The translations under genes and the position numbers were made by a program. Under the pieces are notes generated by a model. It was not told the origin of the DNA. It did not search any database and saw nothing but the letters and a program-made list of their open reading frames with translations. Source: JALYGJ01 sp963781705 (GTDB taxonomy: Bacteria; Chloroflexota; Limnocylindria; Limnocylindrales; CSP1-4). From it: a stretch of 64,000 nt of DNA. The stretch's first letter is position 1, and every line of letters begins with the position of its first letter. The stretch spans positions 310,001 to 374,000 of the forward strand of contig CAWAGP010000001.1 of NCBI GenBank assembly GCA_963781705.1, in the 5' to 3' direction. This document shows, piece after piece, positions 8,774 to 18,016 of this stretch.

Positions 8774-8779
8774 TAAAGT
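8774..8779 (+). promoter_or_regulatory. leaderless-type -10 (TAAAGT) of the nuclease-helicase gene
   Basis: TAAAGT is followed by exactly 6 nt and then GTG 8786. The TANNNT-N6-start arrangement recurs at many genes here and places the transcription start on the start codon. It also supports GTG 8786 as the true start. Confidence 0.55.
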
Positions 8780-8785
8780 TCACGG

Positions 8786-11700
8786 GTGCATCGGCGCAAG
8801 GGACCCGACGGGCGCGAGGGGCTGATCGTCTCGGCGACCGACCTGGTCGGCTTCCTCGAGTGCGGGCACCTGACCAACCTCGAGCGAGCGGCGGCCGACG
8901 GGCTCGTGCCCAAGCCACATCAACAGGATCCCGAAGTCGAGCTGCTCCAGCGGCGCGGCGGCGAGCACGAGCAGCGCTACATCGATGAGTTAGAGGGTGA
9001 CGGCCGGCAGGTCACCCGGCTGATCGCGGACTGGGACCGACCTTACGAGCAACGGGCGGCCGAAACCGAGGACCTGATGCGTCAGCGCGCCGACGTCATC
9101 TACCAGGCGACGGTCTTCGACGGCCGATGGGTCGGGCATCCCGACTTCCTGCTCCGGGTGGATGGCCCGAGCGAGCTGGGTGACTGGCACTACGAGGTGG
9201 CCGACACCAAGCTGGCGCACAGCGCCAAGGCCGGTGCCCTCGTCCAGATGTGCAGCTACGTCGAGCAGGTTGCACGGATCCAGGGAGTGACGCCGGAGAA
9301 CGTCTACGTGGTCACCGGTGGGGCGAAGGTCGGCATCCACCCCTTCCGGACGGCCGACATCATGGCTTACTACCGCCACGCCAAGGCGCGCTTCGAGCAG
9401 GAGCTTACGAAGGCCGCGGTATGGCCGATCGAGCGCGCGGTCAGCTATCCCGATCCGGTCGAACACTGCGCGGTGTGTCGCTGGATCGTCGCGTGCAAAC
9501 ACCAGTGGCGCGCCGACGATGCCCTGCCCCTGGTGGCCGGCATCACGCCCAAGCAACGCGACGAACTGCTCGCGCTCGGGGTGGCGACCAGGGGCGCCCT
9601 CGCGCGGGCGGATGCGGGAGCGAAGTTCGAACGCGTCAAGGATCAGGCGCGGCTCCAGGTAGCGAGCGACGGACATGACGTGCCCGAGTTCGAGCTGCTC
9701 GAGCCGGAGCAGGACGCCCAGGGTGGCGTGCTGGCCGACCGCGGTTTGTCGGCCCTGCCCAGGCCGTCGGCCGGTGACCTGTTCTTCGATATCGAGGGCG
9801 ATCCGTTCGCCTTCTGGGAGGGACTCGAGTACCTGTTCGGCGTGTGGGAGCAGGGCGGCTATGGGGGCTTCTGGGCGCTCGATCGGCCCGCGGAGAAGGA
9901 TGCGTTCGAGCAGGTCATCGACCTGTTCATGGAGCGCTGGCGGCAGGACCCGACCATGCACGTCTACCACTACGGCGCCTACGAGCCCAGCCACCTGAAG
10001 CAGCTCGCCGGCCGGCACGGAGCGCGCGAGGAGGAACTCGACCAGCTGCTGCGCGGCCACGTGTTCGTTGACCTGTTCCGGGTGGTCCGCCAGGGCCTGC
10101 GCGTCGGTACGGAGCGCTACTCGATCAAGAACCTCGAGCCGCTGTACGGATACCGGCGCGAGATCGAGCTGCGCGACGCCAATTCGAGCATCGTCGAGTT
10201 CGAGAAGCTGCTCGAGATCGGCGATCCGGACGGTTCGCTCAAGGAGAAGATCCGCCTCTACAACCGCGACGACTGCATCTCAACCGAGCAGCTGCGCGAC
10301 TGGCTGGAGGAGCGCCGATCGGGCGCCGCGCGCCAATTCGGCGGGGAGCTGCCGCGCCCGTCGGCCGACGCCCACGAGCCGAGCGAAGAGTTCAACGAGC
10401 GACAGGCGAGGGTCCATGCGCTGGAGGAGCGACTCAAGTCGGTGGGCGATGACACGACGACCCTGCTGGCCGACCTGCTCGACTGGCATCGGCGCGAGAA
10501 CAAGGCATCGTGGTGGCGCTACTTCGACCTGATGAGCAAGTCGGACGATGAGCTGCTCGAGGAGAAGGAGCCGATCGCCGGGCTGGAGTTCGTCGAGACG
10601 TGGCACATGCCCAAGCCCAAGCGGTCGGACCTCTACCGCTACCGCTTTCCGGCGCAGGAGTACCGCATCAAGCTGGGCGTGGCACTGTTCGATCCCGCGA
10701 CGCAGGCGCCGACCGGATCGGCCGAGGCGATCGACGCCGACGCCGGCACGATCGACATCAAGCGCTCGCGCGAGTGGGACGGTCCGGATCCCAGCGCGGT
10801 CGTGCCCAAGGACATCTACAACGCGCCCGAACAGGCGGCCGCGCTGATGCGTATCGGCGAGTGGGTGGCGGAGCATGGGGTCGAGGCCGAGTCGGAGGCA
10901 TGGCGGGCGGCGCGCGACCTGCTGCTGCGCCGGCCTCCTCGCGCGGGCCAATTGGCCGGGGAGTGCCTGGTTCGGGAGGATGAGTCGGGCACCCAGGCAG
11001 CTCGTCGGCTGGCCGTGGCGTTGGACGCGACGACGCTGGCCGTCCAGGGGCCGCCCGGGTCGGGCAAGACGTGGACCGGGGCGCGGATGATCCTCGACCT
11101 GGTGCGCGACGGGCGCAGGGTGGGCATCACGGCGAACAGCCACAAGGTGGTCACCAACCTGCTCGACAAGGTGTGCGCGGCGGCACGGGAAAGTGGCGTG
11201 CCGCTGCGCGCGATGCAGAAGGTCGACGGCGACGACGGCTGCACCGACGACCTCGTCAAGTGCGTCGACGACAATGGCCAGGTCGAAAGTGCGCTGCTCG
11301 GTGACCTGGTCGACGTGGTGGGCGGGACCCCCTGGCTGTGGGCGCGGTCCGAGTTGAGCGGCCTGATCGACACGCTGTTCGTCGACGAGGCCGGGCAGGT
11401 ATCGCTGGCCAACGTGGTGGCCATGTCCGGCGCCGCACGCAACGTCGTGCTGCTGGGCGACCCGCAGCAGCTCGACCAGCCCACCCAGGGTGCCCACCCT
11501 GCTGGTGCGGGCGTGTCCGCGCTGACCCACTTCCTGGGTAAAGACCAGACCGTGCCCGACGATCGGCGGCATCTTCTTCGAGAAGACGTGGCGGATGCAT
11601 CCCGCCATCACGGCGTACACGTCCGACCTTTTCTACGAGGGCCGACTGACCGCGGTCCCCGGACTCGAACGCCAGGCGGTCACCGGCGACGGCGAGTTCG

Positions 11701-12195
11701 CCGGGTCAGGCTTGCGGTGGGTCGCGGTCGAGCATGATGGCAACACCAATGCCTCGGCGCAAGAGGCGGCGCGGGTGGTCGAGATCGTCGAGTTCGCTGG
11801 TCGGCCGGGAGTGGGTCGATGCCGACGGAGACGAGCGTCTGCTGACCGCCGACGATCTCCTCATCGTCTCGCCGTTCAATGCGCACCGGCTGCTGATCGA
11901 CGATCTACTCCGGAAAGCTGACCTGGGCGGCGTGAGGGTCGGCACGGTCGACAAGTTCCAGGGCCAGGAGGCGCCGGTGTCGATCTACACGATGGCCACG
12001 TCGCGGGCGGAGGACGCGCCGCGCGGCATCGACTTCCTGTACTCGCTGCATCGGCTGAACGTGGCGACGTCCCGGGCGCGGGCGCTGGCCATCGTGGTTG
12101 CCTCGCCGCGCCTGCTCGATGCAGTGGCCAGGACGCCCGCCCAACTGCGCATGGCCAATGGCCTGTGCACCTTCGTGGAGGACGGTCAACTCTAG
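8786..12195 (+). pseudogene. TM0106-type RecB-like nuclease fused to SF1 helicase, two frameshifts
   Basis: About 1,136 codons in three consecutive frames. Codons 1-925 are one frame from GTG 8786. The N-terminal half has an exonuclease/RecB-like region with GDLFFDIEGDPFAFW (acidic DIE) and HYGAYEPSHLKQLAG; the C-terminal half is a DNA2/NAM7-type SF1 helicase with Walker A QGPPGSGKTWTG (about 753-764), Walker B TLFVDEAGQ and motif III GDPQQLDQ. At 11564-11570 one extra base moves the reading to the frame of GIFFEKTWRMHPAITA. At about 11787-11805 a second extra base moves it to WVDADGDERLL, motif V TVDKFQGQEAPV and motif VI NVATSRARA, ending at 12195. Family members are probably DNA repair or defence enzymes. 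Each segment is well conserved, so sequencing or assembly error is as likely as true decay. Confidence 0.75.
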
Positions 12196-12238
12196 GACGG
12201 GGCAGGCCCTCGATCCTGAGCTTCATGCACAGGTCCAT

Positions 12239-12259
12239 GCGCCGCGCTTACAGCGGCGC
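12239..12259 (+). terminator. GC-rich stem-loop after the helicase gene
   Basis: GCGCCGC-GCTTACA-GCGGCGC forms a perfect 7-bp stem 44 bp after the helicase stop codon. There is no T-run behind it, so it would be a weak or non-canonical terminator at best. Confidence 0.3.
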
Positions 12260-12347
12260 GATCCTTGCCGGATTGGGCCGCTGGCCCCACAATCGCACGT
12301 TCAGCCGTCGGCCACTGGGCGTGGGCGGCACCCAGGGGAATTGACGT

Positions 12348-13346
12348 ATGGACGCGATCACGGCCGAAGGCCTGGTCAAGATTTACAAGCCGTCGCGCCG
12401 GTCGGGCAAGGCCGTCGTGCGCGCTCTCGACGGGATCGACCTGCAGGTAGCGGAGGGCAGCGTGCTCGGCCTGCTCGGCCCGAACGGCGCCGGCAAGACG
12501 ACCGCGGTGCGCATCCTGACCACGCTGCTCAAGCCCGACGCGGGCCACGCCACGGTCGCCGGCTTCGACGTCGTGCGCGACGCCGACAAGCTGCGCAAGG
12601 TCATCGGCCTGTCGGGTCAGTACGCGGCGGTGGACGAGAACCTCACCGCGCGCGAGAACCTGTGGATGTTCGGCCGGCTGTACCAGTTGTCGTCGGCCGA
12701 GTCGCGCACGCGCGCGGCCGAGCTGCTCACCGACTTCGACCTGACCGACGCCGCCGATCGGACGGTCAAGACCTACTCGGGCGGCATGCGTCGCAGGCTG
12801 GACCTGGCCTCCGCGCTGATCGGTCGGCCGCACCTGCTCTTCCTCGACGAACCGACGACCGGCCTCGACCCGCGCAGCCGGCTGGGCATGTGGGACGTCA
12901 TCCGCAACCTGGTCCGCGAGGGCACGACGCTGCTGCTGACGACGCAGTACCTCGAGGAGGCCGACGAGCTGGCCGACCAGATCGCCGTCGTCGACCGCGG
13001 CCGGATCATCGCCCGCGGCACGGCCGACGAGCTCAAGAGCCAGGTCGGTGGCGAGCGCATCGAGGTCGTCCTGCGCCACGCGCAGGACGAGGAGCGGGTG
13101 ACCCAGATGATGAGCGGGCTCGACCCGGAGAAGCCGCAGGTCAGCCTCGACGAGCACACGCGCCGACTGTCAACGGCCACCAACGGCGGGCCGGACATGC
13201 TCATGAAGCTGGTGCGCGAACTCGCGGCCGAGCACATCGAGATCGACGACATCGCCCTGCACCGGCCCACACTTGATGACGTGTTCCTGTCGCTCACCGG
13301 CCACGCGACCGAGGACGGCGAGCAGCCAGCGGAGGCCGCGGCATGA
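12348..13346 (+). CDS. DrrA-type ABC exporter ATP-binding protein
   Basis: 332 aa ABC ATPase: Walker A GPNGAGKTTA (about 42-51), Q-loop, signature YSGGMRRRLDLA, Walker B LLFLDEPTTGLD and the H-loop region LLTTQYLEEADELAD. The C-terminal extension after residue 230 matches the daunorubicin-resistance (DrrA) subfamily. It powers export of a drug, lipid or glycoconjugate through the adjacent DrrB-like permease. ATG 12348 follows AGGGGA at a fair distance. It overlaps the permease start by 4 bp (ATGA), indicating translational coupling. Confidence 0.9.
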   Translation: MDAITAEGLVKIYKPSRRSGKAVVRALDGIDLQVAEGSVLGLLGPNGAGKTTAVRILTTLLKPDAGHATVAGFDVVRDADKLRKVIGLSGQYAAVDENLTARENLWMFGRLYQLSSAESRTRAAELLTDFDLTDAADRTVKTYSGGMRRRLDLASALIGRPHLLFLDEPTTGLDPRSRLGMWDVIRNLVREGTTLLLTTQYLEEADELADQIAVVDRGRIIARGTADELKSQVGGERIEVVLRHAQDEERVTQMMSGLDPEKPQVSLDEHTRRLSTATNGGPDMLMKLVRELAAEHIEIDDIALHRPTLDDVFLSLTGHATEDGEQPAEAAA

Positions 13347-14152
13347 CCGCGCTGCGGGCGGCCATCGGCCAGGACTTCAACGACGGGCTCGTCCTCGCCT
13401 GGCGCTATCTCAAGCGGATCCCGCGCATCCCCGAGCTGGCGATCTTCGCCATCATCCAGTCGATCATGTTCGTGCTGCTGTTCGCCTTCGTGTTCGGCGG
13501 CGCGATCCCGCTCCCCGGCGGCGGCAGCTACCGCGAGTTCCTGATGCCCGGCATCTTCGCCCAGACGATCACCTTCTCACTCGCCACGACCGCGGTCGGC
13601 ATGGCCGACGACATGGGCAAGGGCATCATCGACCGCTTCCGCTCGCTGCCCATGGCCCGCTCGGCCGTGCTCACCGGGCGCACCTTCAGCGACGTCATCT
13701 ACAACGGCGGCATCCTGGTGGTGCTGATGCTCGCCGGGCTGGCCGTCGGCTGGACCATCCATACCGGCATCGCCGAGCTGCTCGAGGGCGTCGGCCTGCT
13801 GCTGCTGTTCACCTTCGCCATGTCCTGGATCGGGGTGTGGCTGGGGCTGTCCGTGCCCAACGTCGAGGTCGGCCAGCAGGTCGTCTTTACGACGGTCTTC
13901 CCGATCACCTTCGTCTCGAACGTCTTCGTGCCGCCGGCCTCGCTGCCCGACTTCCTGCGACCGATCGCCGAGTGGAACCCGGTCAGCGTGCTCACCGCCT
14001 CGCTGCGCAACTTGTGGGGCAACCCCAACCCGTTCGTAGGCACCGGCCTGCCGGCCGAGCAGCCCATCCTGGTGACGCTGCTATGGGTCGCGGTCATCCT
14101 GGCCGTCTTCGTGCCCCTCGGCGTGAGGAAGTACCGCTCCGTCTCGCGCTAG
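13343..14152 (+). CDS. DrrB-type ABC-2 exporter permease
   Basis: 269 aa with about six hydrophobic helices, for example IFAIIQSIMFVLLFAFVFGG near residue 40 and GILVVLMLAGLAVGWTI around 125. The central FPITFVSNVFVPPASLPDFL and IAEWNPVSVLTASLRNLWGN are hallmark ABC-2 (DrrB/NodJ-like) membrane segments. It forms the transmembrane part of the exporter with the preceding ATPase, which it overlaps by 4 bp. The substrate is unknown. Confidence 0.9.
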   Translation: MTALRAAIGQDFNDGLVLAWRYLKRIPRIPELAIFAIIQSIMFVLLFAFVFGGAIPLPGGGSYREFLMPGIFAQTITFSLATTAVGMADDMGKGIIDRFRSLPMARSAVLTGRTFSDVIYNGGILVVLMLAGLAVGWTIHTGIAELLEGVGLLLLFTFAMSWIGVWLGLSVPNVEVGQQVVFTTVFPITFVSNVFVPPASLPDFLRPIAEWNPVSVLTASLRNLWGNPNPFVGTGLPAEQPILVTLLWVAVILAVFVPLGVRKYRSVSR

Positions 14153-14167
14153 GGGCTCTCATAGCAC

Positions 14168-14173
14168 TATGAT
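14168..14173 (+). promoter_or_regulatory. leaderless-type -10 (TATGAT) of a Phd antitoxin gene
   Basis: TATGAT, then GGCGCC, then ATG 14180: the TANNNT-N6-start pattern. The transcript would begin at or next to the start codon. Confidence 0.55.
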
Positions 14174-14179
14174 GGCGCC

Positions 14180-14497
14180 ATGAGATCCGTGTCGGCGCTG
14201 GACGTCAGGAAGAAGTTCGGTCAACTCCTGGACGAGGCCGCCGCCGGGGAGCGGCTGATCATCGAGCGGGCCGGCCAGCCCGTAGCTGCGATCGTTCCGC
14301 TGTCGGACGTGCCGGAGCTCAACAGGCAGGAGCGCACTCGGCGCCGGCTGGAGGCGCTCGCCGAGATCCGCCGGTACGCCGTCGAGCACCCGGTCACCCG
14401 CGACGTGGATGCAGCGACGCTCATCCGGCAGCAGCGGGACGAGCGCGCCGCGCAGATCATGCGCAACGTCGAGCGCGCTCACAGGACGAGCGACTGA
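14180..14497 (+). CDS. Phd/YefM-family type II antitoxin
   Basis: 105 aa. Residues 1-50 (VSALDVRKKFGQLLDEAAAG, then ERLIIERAGQPVAAIVPL) match the DNA-binding Phd/YefM fold, which both represses its own operon and binds the toxin. The C-terminal half is charged and helical (RRRLEALAEIRRYAVEH), the usual toxin-wrapping tail. It lies directly before a PIN-domain gene, and its stop overlaps the presumed toxin start. It is the first of eight toxin-antitoxin pairs in this island. Confidence 0.85.
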   Translation: MRSVSALDVRKKFGQLLDEAAAGERLIIERAGQPVAAIVPLSDVPELNRQERTRRRLEALAEIRRYAVEHPVTRDVDAATLIRQQRDERAAQIMRNVERAHRTSD

Positions 14498-14910
14498 CGT
14501 TTTCCGTCGCACCTCCGGCGACCGTCATCGACGCTTCAGTTGCGATCGAGCTTCTCGAGGGCGACCTCGCCTGGGGCGAGACATTCGGCTCGTGGCTGGC
14601 CCAAGACCGGGTGCTGCTCGCGCCCCATCTGTTCCTGGATGAGATAGCCAACGGGTTCCTACGCGGCCAGCGACTGGCGGCTGAAGACACGGTTGCGCGG
14701 CTCGAACGAGCGGCTGCGCTTGGCATCGAGATCGCCGACCGTGGCCTCGTCGGGCTGCGCGAGGCTGTAGCCCTCGCCGCGCGTCATCGACTTACTGTCT
14801 ATGACGCGCTGTATCTCCAGCTCGCCCTGGACGTCGAGGGCGAACTGGCAACGCTCGACGCCGACCTGCGCAAAGCTGCCCTCTCGGAGGCTGTTGTCCT
14901 GGCTGGGTGA
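14494..14910 (+). CDS. vapC: PIN-domain ribonuclease toxin (VapC-like), probable CTG start
   Basis: 138 aa if translation begins at CTG 14494, which overlaps the antitoxin stop as CTGA. AGGA lies seven bases upstream. No ATG, GTG or TTG in this frame would keep the first catalytic Asp, because the next usable start (GTG 14611) would cut off TVIDASVAIELLEGD. Visible PIN residues are Asp in VIDAS, Glu in LFLDEIANG and Asp in TVYDALYLQLAL. VapC toxins cleave tRNA or rRNA until bound by the antitoxin. The pair with the Phd antitoxin is clear; the start codon is inferred. Confidence 0.75.
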   Translation: MTFSVAPPATVIDASVAIELLEGDLAWGETFGSWLAQDRVLLAPHLFLDEIANGFLRGQRLAAEDTVARLERAAALGIEIADRGLVGLREAVALAARHRLTVYDALYLQLALDVEGELATLDADLRKAALSEAVVLAG

Positions 14911-14938
14911 CGCTGGGCAAACGGCGCCAGTCGGCAGT

Positions 14939-14970
14939 AATTGACCAATGACCATGGTCAGTGGACAATT
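14939..14970. promoter_or_regulatory. 32-bp palindromic operator of a Phd/PIN module
   Basis: AATTGACCA and TGGACAATT flank the perfect 12-bp core TGACCATGGTCA (14949-14960), symmetric about 14954.5 with two mismatched pairs. It ends 6 bp before ATG 14976. TTGACC (14941-14946) and GACAAT (14964-14969) give a plausible -35/-10 pair with 17-bp spacing inside it, so binding of the antitoxin would block RNA polymerase. Confidence 0.6.
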
Positions 14971-14975
14971 CAGTC

Positions 14976-15224
14976 ATGGTCACAGAGCCCGCGATCCCAG
15001 CGAGTCGCTTCAAGGCCCAGTGCCTGGCCATCCTGGACCGCGTCGAGCGGACGCGGGCCGCGGTCGTCGTGACCAAGCACGGACGACCCGTCGCTCGGGT
15101 GGTCCCGATCGATCCAGGCGTCGGCCAGCGCGACACGAGAGGCTCGGTCGAACTGCTGGTGCGTGAGGATGAGGCCTACTACGGCACCGGCGAAGACTGG
15201 GAAGCGGACAAGCCGGCACGGTGA
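14976..15224 (+). CDS. Phd/YefM-family antitoxin
   Basis: 82 aa from ATG 14976. An in-frame GTG at 14961 would give five more residues but lies inside the operator, so ATG is preferred. VPASRF-like start (AIPASRFKAQCLAILDRVE) followed by AVVVTKHGRPVARVVPI is a textbook Phd/YefM fold. The acidic tail (REDEAYYGTGEDWEADK) is the toxin-binding part. It overlaps the PIN toxin by 4 bp (GTGA). Confidence 0.85.
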   Translation: MVTEPAIPASRFKAQCLAILDRVERTRAAVVVTKHGRPVARVVPIDPGVGQRDTRGSVELLVREDEAYYGTGEDWEADKPAR

Positions 15225-15622
15225 GGGTCATCGCCGATACACACACGATCCTGTGGTGGCGGGGAGAACCAGCCCGGCTGTCATCTACCGCCCTGCGCGC
15301 GCTCGAGCGAGCTGACCCGGTCCTCTTGAGCCCGATCTCGATCTGGGAGGTGTCGATGCTTCTTCGCCTGGGCCGAATTCGACTCGATCGCGACCTACTC
15401 GACTGGGTAACGGACCTGTTCAGCGAGGGCATTGCGCTTGCCGAGCTGACGCCACGTGCGGCGGTAAATGCGGGATCGTGGAGTCCTGACGAGTTCCCAG
15501 GCGATCCAGCAGATCGCCTGATCTACGCAACGGCGCGCGAGCTGCGGGCGCCGTTGATCAGCAAGGACGAGGGGATGCACAGCATCGCCGCTGACCGGGG
15601 CGACGTGCGGGTCATCTGGTAG
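15221..15622 (+). CDS. vapC: PIN-domain toxin (VapC-like)
   Basis: 133 aa. The N-terminus VIADTHTILWWRGEP carries the first catalytic Asp, ISIWEVSML the Glu, and FPGDPADRLIYATARELRA the C-terminal acidic cluster of the RNase active site. This subtype (DTHxxLW start, GDPADRLI motif) is typical of VapC toxins paired with Phd-type antitoxins. Start GTG 15221 overlaps the antitoxin stop. A same-frame degenerate coding stretch continues after its stop codon. Confidence 0.88.
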   Translation: MRVIADTHTILWWRGEPARLSSTALRALERADPVLLSPISIWEVSMLLRLGRIRLDRDLLDWVTDLFSEGIALAELTPRAAVNAGSWSPDEFPGDPADRLIYATARELRAPLISKDEGMHSIAADRGDVRVIW

Positions 15623-15958
15623 GCGGCGGTTGCGGCTGGTCGACTAGGCCCGGATACGCCCGTTCTCCACGTCAGCGCGACCTTCCAGGCCTCGGGCTCG
15701 ATCCCGCTGTCGGTCTTCACCGGCGTCATCGAAACGTCGGCGAGCCTCGACCCCGAACACAGCATCCATACCGCCGGCGGCAGGCTCCACTCAGTGGCCG
15801 AACTCCCCGCGCTGCTGAACGGGCAGTTCCAATACGTCGTCTTCGAACGGGCAGGCTTGCCCGCGAGCGTCGTTGGGCAGCTCGCCGCGGCCGGGTACAG
15901 CCCGATCTATTCGAACGAGCGCGCCGAGATCCTGGTCCTCGACCGACCCAGCGTTTAG
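15623..15958 (+). pseudogene. C-terminal coding remnant without a start
   Basis: An open stretch of 111 codons in the same frame as the upstream PIN gene, ending at TAG 15956-15958. Its translation has normal protein composition (PLSVFTGVIETSASLDPEH, then LPALLNGQFQYVVFERAGL and SPIYSNERAEILVLDR), but no start codon or ribosome binding site stands near its beginning. It looks like the 3' end of a gene cut off by the insertion or rearrangement that brought the toxin-antitoxin module. The family is not recognised. Confidence 0.45.
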
Positions 15959-15959
15959 G

Positions 15960-16112
15960 CTAGATCTCAACCAACTCGGTTATCGTCCCGGGCCTTGGGA
16001 TGGGCTGACGCGCTTCGCGCAGGCCTTCGATGTGTATCGCGATCGCTTCGCGAATCAAGCGTTTGGCCTCCGCCCGCGACGCGGCAGAGAACGCCGGGCT
16101 ACAACCCGGCAG
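15960..16112 (-). pseudogene. truncated HicB-type antitoxin remnant
   Basis: Fifty minus-strand codons ending at TAG 15960 read LPGCSPAF..., then AEAKRLIREAIAIHIEGLRE, ARQPIPRP and ELVEI. LPGC followed by a helix of the EAIxxxIEGL type and a PIPxP tail is the pattern of HicB antitoxins. The first part of the family (beta strands before LPGC) is missing because the reading frame enters the neighbouring subtilase gene. No HicA toxin is nearby, so this is a decayed fragment. Confidence 0.5.
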
Positions 16113-17910
16113 CGGCGGCCACTGCGCCCGCGATGTTGAGCTTGCCGTAGCCCCAGTCGGCGTTCGGCACCGCTCCGGTGAACGAGTCGCTGGTGGCCGT
16201 CGAGTGCAGCATGTCGCGCACCTGGTCGGCGGTGAGCGTCGGGTTCACCTGGAGCATCAACGCGATCGTGCCGGCCACGATCGGCGCCGCCGCGCTCGTG
16301 CCGCCGAAGCGGATGTACATGCTCTGCCCATCCTGCGGCCAGAGGCTCCGGAACGAGGGGTCTGACCACCACGATCCCTGCGCCAGCGGCGCCGGCACGT
16401 TCTGGCCCGCGCGCGGCGATGTCGACGACCGACCGTCCGTCGCGCGTCGGCCCGCCTGACGAGCGATACCACAGCTGGCCGGTCGAGCCCTCATTCGAAA
16501 AGCTGCGCGACACGCCATCCACATCGATGAAGTTGTCCAGCGCCACGTAGTCGGCGACGACGATCGCGCCGGCCGTGCTGGACTGATCGTTGAGCCGGCC
16601 GTCGGCCAGCGAGTCGGTGAAGTTGATGCTCGAGGTGAGCGGCTGCGAACCAAGGACGTCGCCGTACAGGTCGACGTGGCCGCTGCCGCCGCCCGCAGCG
16701 CTGAACGTGATCGTGCCCGGCTGGCCGCTGTGGCCAGAGATGTTCATCCAGACCGCGTGGTCGCCGCTGTTCGACGTCCACGGGTAGAACTCCTTGCCCG
16801 GTTGGTATTGCGTGACGCTCACACCGGCCACGGTGACCGCATCGCCGGGTCCGACGGGACCGACCTTCGTGCCGTCGGCGAACTCCACGGTCACCTTCGC
16901 TGGCGAGCCGCTGTACCAGGCCGTGGGATAGGACGAGTCGGTCGTGAGGCCAAAGTGGATGACCGCCGGCGAGTCAGGCGAGTAGTCGGCGCCGGCATGG
17001 CTCGGCAGTCCACCTTCGTCGCCTGACGAGGCGACCCACACCCAGCCCGGCTTGCCGGGCGGGAAGAGCTTGGCGATTGCGCGGCTGGTGGCGGACGTGC
17101 CGTCGATCGGCCCCCACTGCGTCCCGGCGTTCCAGAGTCCGACGACCGGCTGACCGAGCGCGTCAATCTGGCCCTTGGCCCAGTTGAGTGCCTGGTCCAT
17201 GCAGCCGTTGAAGGCGGCCTCTGCCGGCTGGTCGCCGTGTGCCGGCGCGCCCTCGCTGGTGGTCTTGACGATGATCAGGTCCGCCTCCGGGGCGACGCCC
17301 GCGTAGCGCCGGTCGGGCAGCGCGCTGCCGTTGCCCGCGGCGAGTCCGGCTGTCGCGGTGCCGTGGCCGACCGCGTCACGCAAGTCGATCTGCTTCTGCC
17401 CGGCGAGGGCGGCATTGAAGTCCGCCTCCGTGTACTCCGTCGGGCGCGGGTTGCCGTCATTGCACCAATTCTGGCCGGACATGTCGAGCGCCGCCTTGAT
17501 GCGCGTCGTGCCGTCGGGGTTCAGGAAATCTGGGAAGCGGAAGTCGATGCCGCGGTCGAAGATGACGATCGTTACGCCCTTGCCGGTGGCCGAAATGGGC
17601 GCGGCAGTCGGCGCGGCGGTGGGCGACGGCAGGGCCGATGCTGACGGGACCGGCAGGTCGGTGACTCGGAGGCCGGCGCCGACGGAACGGCCGATGCAGA
17701 CGGGACGGCCGACGCTGATGCGGACGCCTGCGCTGTCTGGGTGGCGACTGCCGTCGGCGGCACGCTGGCAGCGGTGCTCGCGGTCGGCGGTGGCGTACTG
17801 GTCGCCGGTGGCGTGCTCGAGCCACACGCGCCGACGAGGAACGCGCAGGACAGCGCAACTACTAGCGCACGCCGCGTGGGCAGCGCGTTACTCACATCGG
17901 ACCGCAGCAT
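16099..17910 (-). pseudogene. subtilisin-like (S8) serine peptidase lipoprotein, two frameshifts
   Basis: Start ATG 17910 with GGGGGAG seven bases upstream. The first frame gives a lipoprotein signal peptide (RRALVVALSCAFLVGACGSS, lipobox VGAC) and a Pro/Ser/Ala-rich linker. At about 17655-17690 a lost base moves to the frame with the catalytic Asp (VIFDRGIDF) and His (VGHGTATAG). At about 16404-16416, in a GCGCGCGGG run, an extra base moves to the frame with the catalytic Ser (FGGTSAAAPIVAGT), ending at 16099. The whole triad is present and well conserved across the three frames, so the peptidase may be intact in the organism. It would be an extracytoplasmic, lipid-anchored protease. Confidence 0.7.
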
Positions 17911-18016
17911 CAGGCAGCTCCCCCCTCGTTTCATTCTTCGACGTGTCGCCTGGGACCCCGACGTTACAACAGCCGTCCACCGCCTGTCACCCGGCTGAAA
18001 CGCCGACGGCGAAGGC

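Noticed and set aside
11560..11810. Programmed ribosomal frameshifting in the nuclease-helicase gene
   Set aside because: Neither place has a slippery heptamer with a following pseudoknot, and two +1 shifts in one gene would be extraordinary.
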